Below, piece after piece: positions 55,201 to 59,211 of a stretch of 64,000 bases of DNA (positions are counted from its first letter, which is position 1; each line of letters begins with the position of its first letter). The stretch is from Anadara kagoshimensis (Eukaryota; Mollusca; Bivalvia; Arcoida; Arcidae). The translations under genes and the position numbers were made by a program. Under the pieces are notes generated by a model, which worked only from the letters and a program-made list of their open reading frames with translations, did not search any database and was not told the DNA's origin. The stretch covers positions 9,256,698 through 9,320,697 of the forward strand of contig CM037860.1 of the NCBI GenBank assembly GCA_021292105.1, given 5' to 3'.

Positions 55201-56941
55201 TCTCTAATATCCAGGTGGACAGTTCTGGGATGATGGGGGAAATCAGAGTGCTTGGAAAAAATCACAAATTTTTGGCAAGCGTGACAAACTTTCTCCCATA
55301 GGGTCTGCCGTAAGTTGAATTCATGAATTCAACCTTATGCGATGAGAGATGCTGTGACCCGTAAGAGTGCCATTAAAGCCCCCTTCGTTGGATCGGAAAT
55401 AATTTGTTTTAATGTGATGAGAAATGGTCAATCAATAAATGGATTTTAGTTCTGATAATGGTAACATTGTATACAAGAAAAATCAAACAAAAGTGACATT
55501 GAAGTGGTTGAGATTTTAACATCATGTTATGTATGATAAGGACTAATGTTATTTATTTTATTTTATTTGGTTGAGTTGAGAAATGGAAGGCATTTCATCT
55601 AAATGATTATACACATGTATATGTAGGTAGCAACTTGATTGTACAAAGTTATGGTTCAGTTAAAACTTTAAAATGGTTATCAAATACTAAATATATAATA
55701 CAGTGTATGCACAGTTTTGTTAAAAAATACAGTCCAGCCTGCCTTAAAGGCCACCTCTATATAAAGGCTATCTGCTTATAAAGGCCAGTAGAATTTATCC
55801 AGTTGCTCATTATTAATATTATTTGAACCTGTATATAAAGTCCACCTGCCCATAAAGGACACTTTTACTCGTTCCCTTGGGTGGCCTTTATAGACAGATT
55901 GACTGTATACTGATGTTTAAAAAAATACATTAATGAAATCATCATACATTTAATCAACTTTTAAAAGTGTATTGAAAGAAAAAAACAAAAGTCTTTTTAA
56001 TGATACAATATTAAAACTGGTATGTTTGAAGTTTTACCTACTACCTGAGACAAAATGTGACTTATAAATTCAAAATAAATAGCAATAACATCTTTTTCCT
56101 TAAAGTTTCCCATAATTTATGGTAAAATATCAAACGCACATTCATATCTTAGTTTGGAATAAATAAGTATGATCAAAATTTAAGCTTGTGTTAGAAGACT
56201 TAGTCAGGCTGGGTAAATATAAGAAGCTTAAATAAAGAATAATGACGATTTTTAATGAATTCCTATAAGTTTGAAATTATTTACTTTTACTTTATCTAAA
56301 GGTAGGGTCTATAGTTAATATATATTTAGAATTTATTTTTCATCCTGTTTAAGTTTCATAATAAAAAAGAACATAATAGATCTATGATATTTCATACATG
56401 TGGGCTATTGTAAAAAAATAAAATGAATCTTTAAATCCCATGAAATATAGTAAGAATTATTCTTTCATTCCATTGTTCAAAATAAAAAAAATAAATAAAA
56501 CAGAAAAATAAAAATCTAATGATGTTTGTTGGAACTATTTTTTTTTCACAAATCACAAATTACACCTATAAACTTCCACTGAACACAGAATGACAATTTG
56601 ACTTTTCATTTTCTAATAGATTCTATTTTTAAAAATGTTTTAAATTTTCTTTTCAAAGTTTTCTAAACTTTTATTTCCATAAATTTACAAGTTGACACCA
56701 AATACAATCCAGTCATATGAACGCATCATCAAATATTTCTACCTGGAAGAAAATTTCAATTTAACAGCAAGCGTATATTATGTAAATATAAACAAGTGAA
56801 AGCCATGTGCATGACACCTGACATACTATTGATACACTTTCAATATTTTACCTGTTCTGATTGAGGTCTGTCTGGTCTGCTGTATGGCGATTTGTCTCCC
56901 CCACGGTAGGAGGGAGTATATCCATTAGCTCTACTACTCAT
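1312..56941 (-). CDS. SPATA1: SPATA1 homologue, whole gene (12 coding exons, minus strand)
   Basis: Coding exons in transcript order are 56852-56941 (or 40964-41014), 35616-35722, 32163-32280, 26997-27050, 25012-25135, 9894-10905, 8907-9333, 6437-7402, 5285-5366, 4867-4992, 4051-4226 and 1312-1410. All borders are AG/GT, phases agree throughout, and the frame gives 1,127 residues before the last donor. The N-terminus (LVDLHVYVVPPDIWRSKYNN, SAGIIRVHP, REYVFLKSVG, APELYLL) and the C-terminal coiled coil (KEERKLVERQREELV, LWKKRYFEEKK, SKMKLTAELK) match vertebrate SPATA1 as I remember it. SPATA1 is a poorly characterised testis and sperm-associated protein; no enzymatic role is known to me. Human SPATA1 is about 450 residues, so about 800 residues in exons 6-8 are extra. 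The final C-terminus may lie outside the window. Confidence 0.88.
2207..2235. repeat. (GT)n microsatellite
   Basis: About 14 uninterrupted GT dinucleotides. Confidence 0.95.
3303..3308 (-). promoter_or_regulatory. Candidate poly(A) signal for the exon 11 read-through isoform
   Basis: AATAAA on the minus strand, about 260 nt after the stop codon at 3571-3573. A second AATAAA lies at 3017-3022. There is no transcript evidence, and the motif is common in DNA this AT-rich. Confidence 0.3.
3408..3485 (-). repeat. Fragment of a dispersed SINE family (family 1)
   Basis: It contains the family's signature stretch: a GGAGTTTTACRTCCCAGTCAAGA-type run, then GGAGAAAACCAGAGTGCC. The same signature recurs near 20.6, 26.0, 40.5, 44.0, 54.2 and 55.2 kb. 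Only the end far from the tRNA-like part is present. Confidence 0.6.
3501..3611. repeat. 45-bp tandem repeat at the 3' end of exon 11
   Basis: Units start at 3501, 3546 and 3591 (about 2.5 copies), near-identical, beginning AATGATATGGTCTTGG. The second unit supplies the TGA stop (3571-3573) that ends the read-through C-tail, so the repeat overlaps coding sequence. Confidence 0.9.
3571..4226 (-). CDS. SPATA1: SPATA1 homologue exon 11, with an alternative read-through C-terminus
   Basis: The acceptor is at 4227. The conserved part encodes DLWKKRYFEEKKKTNPLEEQ and then LRHELDIIHRKLMNTLEG, matching the vertebrate SPATA1 C-terminal coiled coil. An internal donor (AAACAG|GTTGGT) at 4050/4051 lets exon 11 end in phase 0 and join exon 12, giving the conserved protein. 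If that intron is retained, the frame stays open for about 160 more codons to TGA at 3571. That yields a Tyr/Gln/Asn/Pro-rich tail (PVQSQYYNNQYYAPQHIN) ending RYYY, and a protein of 1,253 residues. The long open tail suggests a real second isoform, but this is inferred. The tail resembles no domain I know. Confidence 0.82.
4440..4697 (-). repeat. tRNA-derived SINE in intron 10
   Basis: Read on the minus strand from about 4697, an A-box-like TAGCCAAGTGATTAAGG is followed by a B-box-like GGTTTGAGTCC at tRNA spacing, then a non-tRNA body. It is too degenerate to be a tRNA gene. The left boundary is approximate. Confidence 0.6.
4867..4992 (-). CDS. SPATA1: SPATA1 homologue exon 10, coiled coil
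   Basis: Acceptor at 4993-4994 and donor GTATGT at 4866; phase 1 in and 1 out. It encodes REKLFRELELAKEERKLVER followed by QREELVRKAKQMQ, a heptad-patterned charged helix. This corresponds to the KEERRYLERNREELV segment of vertebrate SPATA1. With exons 9 and 11 it forms the C-terminal domain that defines the family. Confidence 0.9.
5285..5366 (-). CDS. SPATA1: SPATA1 homologue exon 9
   Basis: Acceptor (tatttcag) at 5367 and donor GTTAGT at 5284; phase 0 in, 1 out. It encodes DENRFPSPPALKMTELTEAQ and RQRNFFE, the entry into the coiled coil. Vertebrate SPATA1 has a similarly short linker before the same helix. Confidence 0.85.
5540..5720. mobile_element. 181-bp MITE with TA target-site duplication
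   Basis: The left end CAGTTAAACCTGTCTA and the inverted right end CAGTCAAACCTGTCTA differ at one base. TA dinucleotides flank both sides (5538-5539 and 5721-5722). There is no coding capacity. The size, CAGT start and TA duplication fit a Tc1/mariner-type MITE. It lies in intron 8. Confidence 0.85.
6437..7402 (-). CDS. SPATA1: SPATA1 homologue exon 8, low-complexity Ser/Asn/Asp/Lys-rich
   Basis: Acceptor at 7403-7404 and donor GTAAGA at 6436; 966 nt, phase 0/0, so it can be skipped without a frame change. It encodes 322 polar, probably disordered residues (about 645-966): an IN repeat (NININITDQ), a basic patch (RTSRRRVKKRD), and many DNKS/SSRS runs. Near 6498-6585 a 9-residue repeat (SSHDNKESE) occurs three times. 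Vertebrate SPATA1 has no counterpart I can recall. The open frame, its exact join to exons 7 and 9, and the protein-like composition support translation. Confidence 0.82.
7403..8906 (-). other. SPATA1 intron 7
   Basis: AT-rich intron with a (TG)n/(GA)n microsatellite at 8302-8355 and no other feature I can support. Confidence 0.7.
8302..8355. repeat. (TG)n/(GA)n compound microsatellite
   Basis: TG repeats with two TA interruptions, passing into GAGAGA and then poly-G. Confidence 0.95.
8907..9333 (-). CDS. SPATA1: SPATA1 homologue exon 7, Arg/Glu-rich charged helix
   Basis: Acceptor at 9334-9335 and donor GTAAGT at 8906; phase 2 in, 0 out. All 143 residues (about 502-644) are Arg/Glu/Lys/Asp-dominated, with near-repeats of REEEDRRR and RRREEEE. 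This is the pattern of a single-alpha-helix or long coiled coil and suggests a rigid spacer. The plus strand is correspondingly a long CTTCTTCCTC tract. Its charge pattern continues the theme of exon 10, but no vertebrate SPATA1 segment of this length is known to me. Confidence 0.85.
9334..9893 (-). other. SPATA1 intron 6
   Basis: A 560-bp AT-rich intron with correct GT/AG ends. I see nothing else in it. Confidence 0.75.
9894..10905 (-). CDS. SPATA1: SPATA1 homologue exon 6, Ser/Pro/Lys-rich disordered
   Basis: Acceptor (tattttcag) at 10906 and donor GTAATG at 9893; 1,012 nt, phase 1 in, 2 out. It encodes about 337 residues (165-502), starting NPNQKQNRSPKNLEVYPEDG and then almost entirely Ser, Pro, Lys, Gln and Thr. 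KRGSI occurs three times, with PPSKRGS and SKPATPGSK runs that look like basophilic and proline-directed kinase sites. The end (GLTPEETYRENNYDDINY) is less biased. It is probably intrinsically disordered. The phases match exons 5 and 7 exactly, which argues that it belongs to this gene. Confidence 0.85.
10906..12642 (-). other. SPATA1 intron 5, left part
   Basis: AT-rich non-coding sequence between exon 6 and the satellite arrays. I see no gene or clear repeat in it. Confidence 0.65.
12643..13690. repeat. Satellite array A: 50-bp unit, about 21 copies
   Basis: Head-to-tail copies of a 50-bp unit containing CAGGGTATTTATATAGTACT, followed by CAATAAGGGAGTCAACCATACCACACCA. Copies differ mainly at one spot (ATAAGGG, ATCAGGG or TTAAGGG) and in occasional C/T changes. 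The last unit runs directly into array B through the shared CAACCATACC core. It sits inside intron 5. Confidence 0.97.
13691..20458. repeat. Satellite array B: 43-bp unit, about 157 copies
   Basis: Head-to-tail copies of a 43-bp unit: CCTGATTACTGGTACTGACA, then ACTATATACTGAACCATACCACA. Two sites alternate between copies (CCTG/CCCG and CTGAC/CTAAC), giving a readable barcode. Five units are hybrids carrying TGATATATCAGGGTGTCAACC, at about 14757, 16533, 18352, 19784 and 20354. That text resembles the CAGGGAGTCAACC of array A. The first nine units after 14,777 and after 16,551 have the same variant order, which shows a duplicated block of about 1.78 kb. Single-base deletions are scattered through the array. 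No lasting reading frame exists. Confidence 0.97.
20591..20760 (-). repeat. Partial dispersed SINE (family 1)
   Basis: It carries CCCCAGTCAAGATTCTGTCACTTATATCTAAGTGG, then TTCTGGAATGATGGAGGAAA and GCCCAGAGAAACACCCACC, the conserved body of family 1. The tRNA-like end is missing or unrecognisable. Confidence 0.6.
22570..22615. repeat. (CA)n microsatellite
   Basis: About 23 uninterrupted CA dinucleotides. Confidence 0.97.
25012..25135 (-). CDS. SPATA1: SPATA1 homologue exon 5
   Basis: Acceptor (cctttacag) at 25136 and donor GTATGA at 25011; phase 0 in, 1 out. It encodes AYAPELYLLEGG, which corresponds to the PPYALQPELYLLP motif of vertebrate SPATA1 that closes the N-terminal conserved region. 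A Ser/Gly/Thr-rich stretch follows (GSSQGSTRPHSRTPELYNSI), the start of the disordered middle. Confidence 0.9.
25522..25826. repeat. 30-bp minisatellite, about 10 copies
   Basis: Perfect 30-bp periodicity of CCAACCATGTGGTAGTGATG + TGCTCAATCA, with CCAT/CCTT and CAC/AAC variants. The period is a multiple of three and the unit lacks stops in several frames, so both strands show long repetitive open frames (MVVMCSITNH and VIEHITTTRL). I read these as by-products. It lies in intron 4. Confidence 0.97.
25895..26125 (-). repeat. Dispersed SINE copy (family 1)
   Basis: It contains GTAATGGTATTTTACATACA, AGTCAAGGTTCTCTCATTTATATCAAGACAGTC, a TTCTGAAATGATGAAAGAAACCAGAG run and TGACAAACTTTCTCACC. These match the family copies near 40.5, 44.0 and 55.2 kb. 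The tRNA-like end is truncated or diverged. Confidence 0.6.
26997..27050 (-). CDS. SPATA1: SPATA1 homologue exon 4
   Basis: Acceptor (cttttacag) at 27051 and donor GTAAGA at 26996; 54 nt, phase 0/0. It encodes LKPKQEYVLKVKHFVPPQ. In vertebrate SPATA1 the matching stretch also ends in a Phe-x-Pro-Pro before the APELYLL-type motif of the next exon. Confidence 0.88.
27051..30896 (-). other. SPATA1 intron 3, main part
   Basis: AT-rich intron with a poly-G run near 27,697 and a C-rich tract near 30,608. No exon or full repeat is recognised. Confidence 0.6.
30897..31802. mobile_element. 906-bp pogo/Tigger-like non-autonomous DNA transposon
   Basis: The left end CAGTTGAATCTCGTTATCTC and the inverted right end CAGTTGACTCTCGTTATCTC differ at one base and both continue CGAACTCG. 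TA flanks each side (30895-30896 and 31803-31804). Inside the left half, TATCTCGAACT motifs and a ~35-bp GTTAACTCGAAC repeat recur, which creates an artefactual open frame rich in YLELGYLEL. No transposase frame is visible. The ends resemble the pogo/Tigger group of Tc1/mariner. It lies in intron 3. Confidence 0.88.
31855..32150 (+). repeat. tRNA-derived SINE (Ser/Leu-like head)
   Basis: An intact A box (TGGCCGAGTGG, 31863-31873) and B box (GGTTCGAACCT, 31907-31917) at tRNA spacing begin the element. The body contains CAGTGCACGCTAAAGACACC, similar to the conserved central part of SINEs I know from molluscs (V-SINE/RUDI-like, from memory). It starts about 50 bp right of the pogo-like element and ends just before exon 3. 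The non-tRNA body excludes a working tRNA gene. Confidence 0.75.
32163..32280 (-). CDS. SPATA1: SPATA1 homologue exon 3
   Basis: Acceptor (gtttcag) at 32281 and donor GTGGGT at 32162; phase 2 in, 0 out. It encodes RVHPEQQVNVLRDEIDQQIG and then TDQIPREYVFLKSVGRSITK. It matches the vertebrate SPATA1 segment with RVSP near its start and KFLFLKCIGNNL near its end. The layout looks like a small ubiquitin-like or beta-grasp fold, but that is inference. Confidence 0.92.
32281..35615 (-). other. SPATA1 intron 2
   Basis: AT-rich intron. Around 33,520-33,930 is a degenerate repeat with many AAGGTCA/AGGTCAA half-sites (for example GGTCAAGGTCAACC near 33,853), a dispersed motif style I know from mollusc genomes. 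The rest shows nothing I can name. Confidence 0.55.
33520..33930. repeat. Degenerate dispersed repeat rich in AGGTCA motifs
   Basis: AAGGTCATTGTGACATTGAA, GGTCAAGGTCAATTAAC and AAGGTCAAGGTCAACC occur at spaced intervals, with diverged copies of a ~180-bp module between them. Boundaries are uncertain. Confidence 0.4.
35616..35722 (-). CDS. SPATA1: SPATA1 homologue exon 2, N-terminal conserved motif
   Basis: Acceptor (tattttcag) at 35723 and donor after 35616 (GT at 35614-35615); phase 0 in, 2 out. It encodes LVDLHVYVVPPDIWRSKYNN and then LLNQHVTETISAGII. This is the best-conserved part of the protein: vertebrate SPATA1 has LVELHVFYVPEGSWNYKLN followed by a FISAGFLRV run. Both alternative first exons join it in phase 0. 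Confidence 0.93.
36716..36811. repeat. 24-bp tandem repeat, four copies
   Basis: Units start at 36716, 36740, 36764 and 36788 with the sequence CCAATACCAAGGTAAATCAT + TATA. The period is a multiple of three, so it makes an open frame (NTKVNHYT) that I take as artefact. Confidence 0.93.
38182..38366. repeat. Tandem duplication of about 95 bp
   Basis: Two adjacent diverged copies, each starting GCCCACATTCAAACAGAAAT and ending ATATATCAACC(G/A)TTTATTTC. Confidence 0.85.
38990..39075 (-). repeat. tRNA-derived SINE head
   Basis: On the minus strand, TCGCTCAGTCTGTAGAGCAT (A-box region) and GGGTTCAAGTCC (B box) occur at tRNA spacing. The head is of a different type from family 1. The body, which would extend to lower coordinates, is unclear. 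Confidence 0.55.
39195..39320 (+). repeat. Degenerate tRNA-derived SINE
   Basis: TTTAGCCAAATGGTTTAGAC resembles an A box and GGGTTAAAGTTCC a weak B box about 45 bp later. Ends are not clear. Confidence 0.4.
40470..40685 (-). repeat. Full-length dispersed SINE (family 1)
   Basis: Read on the minus strand, it starts with a tRNA-like head (CAGTGGCTAAGTGATCTAAA as A box, CTAGGCTCAAATCC as B box). The family body follows, ending near TTGACTAGAG-type sequence (plus strand: ACTCCAGCCAAGATTCTTTC, then ACCTTTGGCAAGTGACAAAC). Confidence 0.7.
40964..41014 (-). CDS. SPATA1: SPATA1 homologue alternative first exon 1b
   Basis: ATG at 41012-41014 opens 17 codons, MDTSRHRSRSKRVTSVE, ending in phase 0 at a good donor (GAG|GTAATG). 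It joins exon 2 exactly as exon 1a does. The Arg/Ser-rich start differs from exon 1a, and vertebrate SPATA1 also has a short Ser-rich leader before LVELHV. No TATA or other core motif stands out, so an internal promoter is inferred. Confidence 0.6.
42890..43150. repeat. Probable dispersed repeat with GGCACAACTCTG motif
   Basis: AAAGGGGCACAACTCTGAGAAA and a run of GGACAGATGAACAGACATACG / AGACGGACGTG resemble a very common motif pair in mollusc intergenic DNA (from memory). Boundaries are not defined. Confidence 0.4.
43706..43917. repeat. Two neighbouring short tandem repeats (40 and 41 bp)
   Basis: 43706-43785 holds two copies of a 40-bp unit (AAAAAATTTATGTCAGTCCA...). 43795-43917 holds three copies of a 41-bp unit (CTGCTTTTGTATCCCCAGGT...). 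The units are unrelated. Confidence 0.9.
43920..44190 (-). repeat. Full-length dispersed SINE (family 1)
   Basis: The minus-strand head GGTGGCAGTGGCTGAGTGAT is a Ser/Leu-like A-box region, and CTAGGTTTGAATTG is the B box. The body matches the other family 1 copies (plus strand: CTAGTCAAGATTTTCTCATT, GAGAAAATAAACCAGAGTTC). Confidence 0.75.
46120..46216. repeat. (CT)n microsatellite
   Basis: Nearly pure CT dinucleotides with a few TT/CC interruptions. Confidence 0.96.
46216..46310. repeat. 26-27-bp minisatellite, about 3.5 copies
   Basis: CATTACAATAGACCCCCTCT-type units start at 46216, 46242 and 46269, with a partial fourth. It abuts the CT microsatellite, so the unit may have grown out of it. 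Confidence 0.85.
46715..46887. repeat. 32-bp minisatellite, five copies
   Basis: AGCTGCCAGAGAAAGCTTGG-type units start at 46715, 46747, 46779, 46811 and 46843 and alternate between two subtypes (GCTTGGGTCTGG and GTCTGGGTCCAGG). Confidence 0.93.
54030..54125 (+). repeat. Inverted SINE fragment (family 1)
   Basis: The reverse complement reads CAGTCAAGATTCTTTCAATT and, further on, a GGAAGAAATCAG...TTCCCAGAGA run. This is the family 1 body in the opposite orientation to all other copies in the window. It faces the copy at 54205-54345. Confidence 0.55.
54205..54345 (-). repeat. SINE fragment (family 1)
   Basis: ATTTCTGAAATGATGGGGGG, AAATCAGAGTTCCCAGAGAT and a GATAGGGTCTGGCAGGATT run match the body and part of the head of family 1. 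Confidence 0.6.
55145..55385 (-). repeat. Near full-length dispersed SINE (family 1)
   Basis: The body shows TCCAGGTGGACAGTTCTGGG, ATGATGGGGGAAATCAGAGT and GTGACAAACTTTCTCCC. The tRNA-like end lies near 55,340-55,385 (GAGAGATGCTGTGACCC). Confidence 0.65.
55730..55905. mobile_element. 176-bp MITE with TA target-site duplication
   Basis: The left end CAGTCCAGCCTGCCTTAAAG and inverted right end CAGTCAATCTGTCTATAAAG both continue GCCACC. TA flanks both sides (55728-55729, 55906-55907). There is no coding capacity. The ends resemble those of the 5540-5720 MITE, so both may belong to one Tc1/mariner-like superfamily. Confidence 0.85.
56852..56941 (-). CDS. SPATA1: SPATA1 homologue exon 1a, main start
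   Basis: ATG at 56939-56941 opens 30 codons, MSSRANGYTPSYRGGDKSPY then SRPDRPQSEQ, ending in phase 0 at CAG|GTAAAA. It joins exon 2 in frame to give ...SEQLVDLHV, close to the vertebrate SSELVELHV arrangement. The flanking DNA at 56.95-57.1 kb is less AT-rich than the introns, as expected of a promoter. Confidence 0.8.
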
Positions 56942-57110
56942 TCTTATATGAAGTGTCACAATGTTTCACACTTTAAACTAAAACAAAACGTCTTCATCTT
57001 TCACACTCAACATGCGGACATTCCGTGTCCTAGTACGCCAACTTGTTTCTATGTAAGAATGGATCACGTGACTTCCGTTTGTGAATCTTCACTATTGAAA
57101 GGGGAGTAAC
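56942..57110 (-). promoter_or_regulatory. Probable promoter and 5' UTR of the SPATA1 homologue
   Basis: This stretch upstream of exon 1a is locally richer in CpG (GCGGACATTCCGTG, TACGCC, CACGTG, TTCCG). It contains an E-box palindrome TCACGTGA at 57064-57071, directly followed by an ETS-like ACTTCCG (57071-57077). No TATA box is evident. A plus-strand repeat-encoded frame starts only ~30 bp further out. Confidence 0.5.
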
Positions 57111-57140
57111 TCTAGTCCACACAAAAGCGACATTCAATAA

Positions 57141-57557
57141 ACTCAGGAAATTTTATACCACCCATCATATAAAGACAAGAAAGAAGCTGAACGCATTATA
57201 AACAAATATTTGAATGATGAAACCACTCACATTCATTTTGTTATTAATGTTTATAAACATGGATCTCACACCAAGATCACAGATTTGTCCGAGTCTGTAG
57301 GATCGCATTGGACTTATCTGAGTGTAAGCAGCGATTTAAAAGAACTTATTTATTCAGACTCATTGGGATGGCAATTACCCAACAATATGATAGATATGAT
57401 GGACAACATTTTCAAAGCAATATCAAATTTTTTCAAGAGGCCATATAAGAGTAGACCACCAAAGCATATTGAAATGCACTGTGATGAAAGAAGAAATTGG
57501 CTTACACACAAATGCAGTTATATATGTTTCAGATGTGCTCCACTACAGACATGTGGG
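57141..57557 (+). pseudogene. Ulp1/C48-type protease frame, 5' part, interrupted
   Basis: The frame opens after a TAA at about 57138 and runs to the foldback insertion. Visible are the His motif (VGSHWTYLSVSS), the Asp motif (IYSDSLGWQLP), and near the end a Gln followed by Cys-Gly (PLQTCG). These are the catalytic His, Asp, Gln and Cys landmarks of Ulp1-like (C48) cysteine proteases. Such domains are common in uncharacterised proteins of large eukaryotic DNA transposons. The reading frame in the inserted element adds only three codons (TRL) plus K before a stop at 57570-57572. Only about 140 residues precede the break, so the 5' end seems truncated beside the SPATA1 promoter. It is not a host desumoylase with any recognisable neighbour domain. 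Confidence 0.7.
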
Positions 57558-57640
57558 ACTAGGCTGAAGTGAGCCGACAATAACTTTGAGCCGACAATAA
57601 AGTCAGCCGACAATAAATAGGGTGCGTTCGGATCTGTTAT
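57558..57640 (+). repeat. Left terminal inverted repeat of the foldback element
   Basis: Three AGCCGACAATAA motifs with differing spacers, then AATAGGGTGCGTTCGGATCTG. It pairs with 62030-62113. Confidence 0.9.
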
Positions 57641-57681
57641 TCAGAAAAATAAATTACCAATGGGTGCATGTATTTTTTTTC

Positions 57682-59127
57682 CTATCAGGTGTATATAGTC
57701 CGGTACTGGCAATAATTGTTAGGGGATCGAATCCGAGGTTGCAAGTTATCACAGGTGAAGATAATACATAAAATGAACAATGAAGATACGGCTTTTTGAA
57801 TGTGAAATTCTCGAAATTTTACGTTATGATCTCTTAGCAAATTTGTGTATAGACAGTGTTAAGGGTCCCCTTACAGGTGTATATAGTCCGGTTCTGGCAA
57901 TAATTGTTAGGGGGATCGAACCCGAGGCTGAAAATTATCAGAGGTAGAGATAATACATGAAACAAACAATAAACATACGGCTTTTTGAATGTGAATTTCT
58001 CGAAATTCTACGTTATGATCTCTTAGCAAATTTGTGTATAGACAGTGTTTAGGGTCCCCTATCAGGTGCGTATAGTCCGGTCCTGGCAATAATTGTTAGG
58101 GGGATCGAACCCGTGACTTCAAATTGTCAGAGGTGAAGATAACACATGAAACGAACAATGAAGATATGGCTTTTTGAATGTGAAATTCTCGAAATTCTAC
58201 GTTATGATCTCTTAGCAAATTTGTGTATAGACAGTGTTAAAGGTCCCCTATCAGGTGTATATAGTCCGGTCCTGGCAATAATTGTTAGGGGGATCGAACC
58301 CGAGGCTGAAAATTATCAGAGGTAGAGATAATACATGATACGAACAATAAAATACGGCTTTTTGAATGTGAATTTCTCGAAATTCTACGTTATGATCTCT
58401 TAGCAAATTTGTGTATAGACAGTGTTAAGGGTCCCTATCAGGTGTATATAGTCCGGTCCTGGCAATAATTGTTAGGGTGATCGAACCCGAGGCTGAAAAT
58501 CATCAGAGGTAGATATAATACATGAAACGAACAATGAAGACACGGCTTTTTAAATGTGAAATTCTCGAAATTCTACTTTATGATCTCTTAGCAAATTTGT
58601 GTATAGACAGTGTTTAGGGTCCCCTATCAGGTGCGTATAGTCCGGTCCTGGCAATAATTGTTAGGGGATCGAACCCGTGACTTCAAATTGTCAGAGGTGA
58701 AGATAACACATGAAACGAACAATGAAGATATGGCTTTTTGAATGTGAAATTCTCGAAATTCTACGTTATGATCTCTTAGCAAATTTGTGTATAGACAGTG
58801 TTAAAGGTCCCCTATCAGGTGTATATAGTCCGGTCCTGGCAATAATTGTTAGGGGATCGAACCCGAGGCTGAAAATTATCAGATGTAGAGATAATACATG
58901 ATACGAACAATAAAAATACGGCTTTTTGAATGTAAATTTCTCGAAATTCTACGTTATGATCTCTTAGCAAATTTGTGTATAGACAGTGTTAAGGGTCCCC
59001 TATCAGGTGTATATAGTCCGGTCCTGGCAATAATTGTTAGGGGGATCGCATCCGAGCTTGCAAATTATCAGAGGTAGACATAACACATGAAATGAACAAT
59101 GAAGAAACGGCTTTTTGAATGTGAAAT
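57682..59127 (+). repeat. Forward array of the ~189-bp unit, about eight copies
   Basis: The anchor TATAGTCCGGTCCTGGCAAT recurs about every 189 bp near 57693, 57881, 58070, 58259, 58447, 58636, 58826 and 59015. Each unit then shows GATCGAACCCGAGGCTGAAA, CGGCTTTTTGAATGTGAAAT, TCTCGAAATTCTACGTTATG and ATCTCTTAGCAAATTTGTGT. Confidence 0.93.
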
Positions 59128-59211
59128 GTGCAACTCCTATTCTGAATTTTGAAAGAGCACTTCGGTGAGAACGTGTAAAATGTATTTTTTTTTAGTTTTG
59201 ACATGTTCTTT
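59128..59211. other. Central spacer between opposed arrays
   Basis: About 85 bp of single-copy sequence (begins GTGCAACTCCTATTCTG and includes a T-tract) where the unit orientation switches. It would form the loop of a large hairpin. Confidence 0.8.

Larger units (their letters stand above)
35723..56851 (-). other. SPATA1 intron 1 (21 kb; 5.2 kb from the inner first exon)
   Basis: AT-rich intron with the alternative first exon at 40964-41014. It also holds SINEs, MITEs, microsatellites and small tandem duplications listed separately. Away from those (for example 36.9-38.1, 41.1-42.8, 44.2-46.1, 46.9-54.0 and 55.9-56.8 kb) I see no gene, only AT-rich sequence and diverged repeat traces. All open frames here are short and compositionally random. 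Confidence 0.6.
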
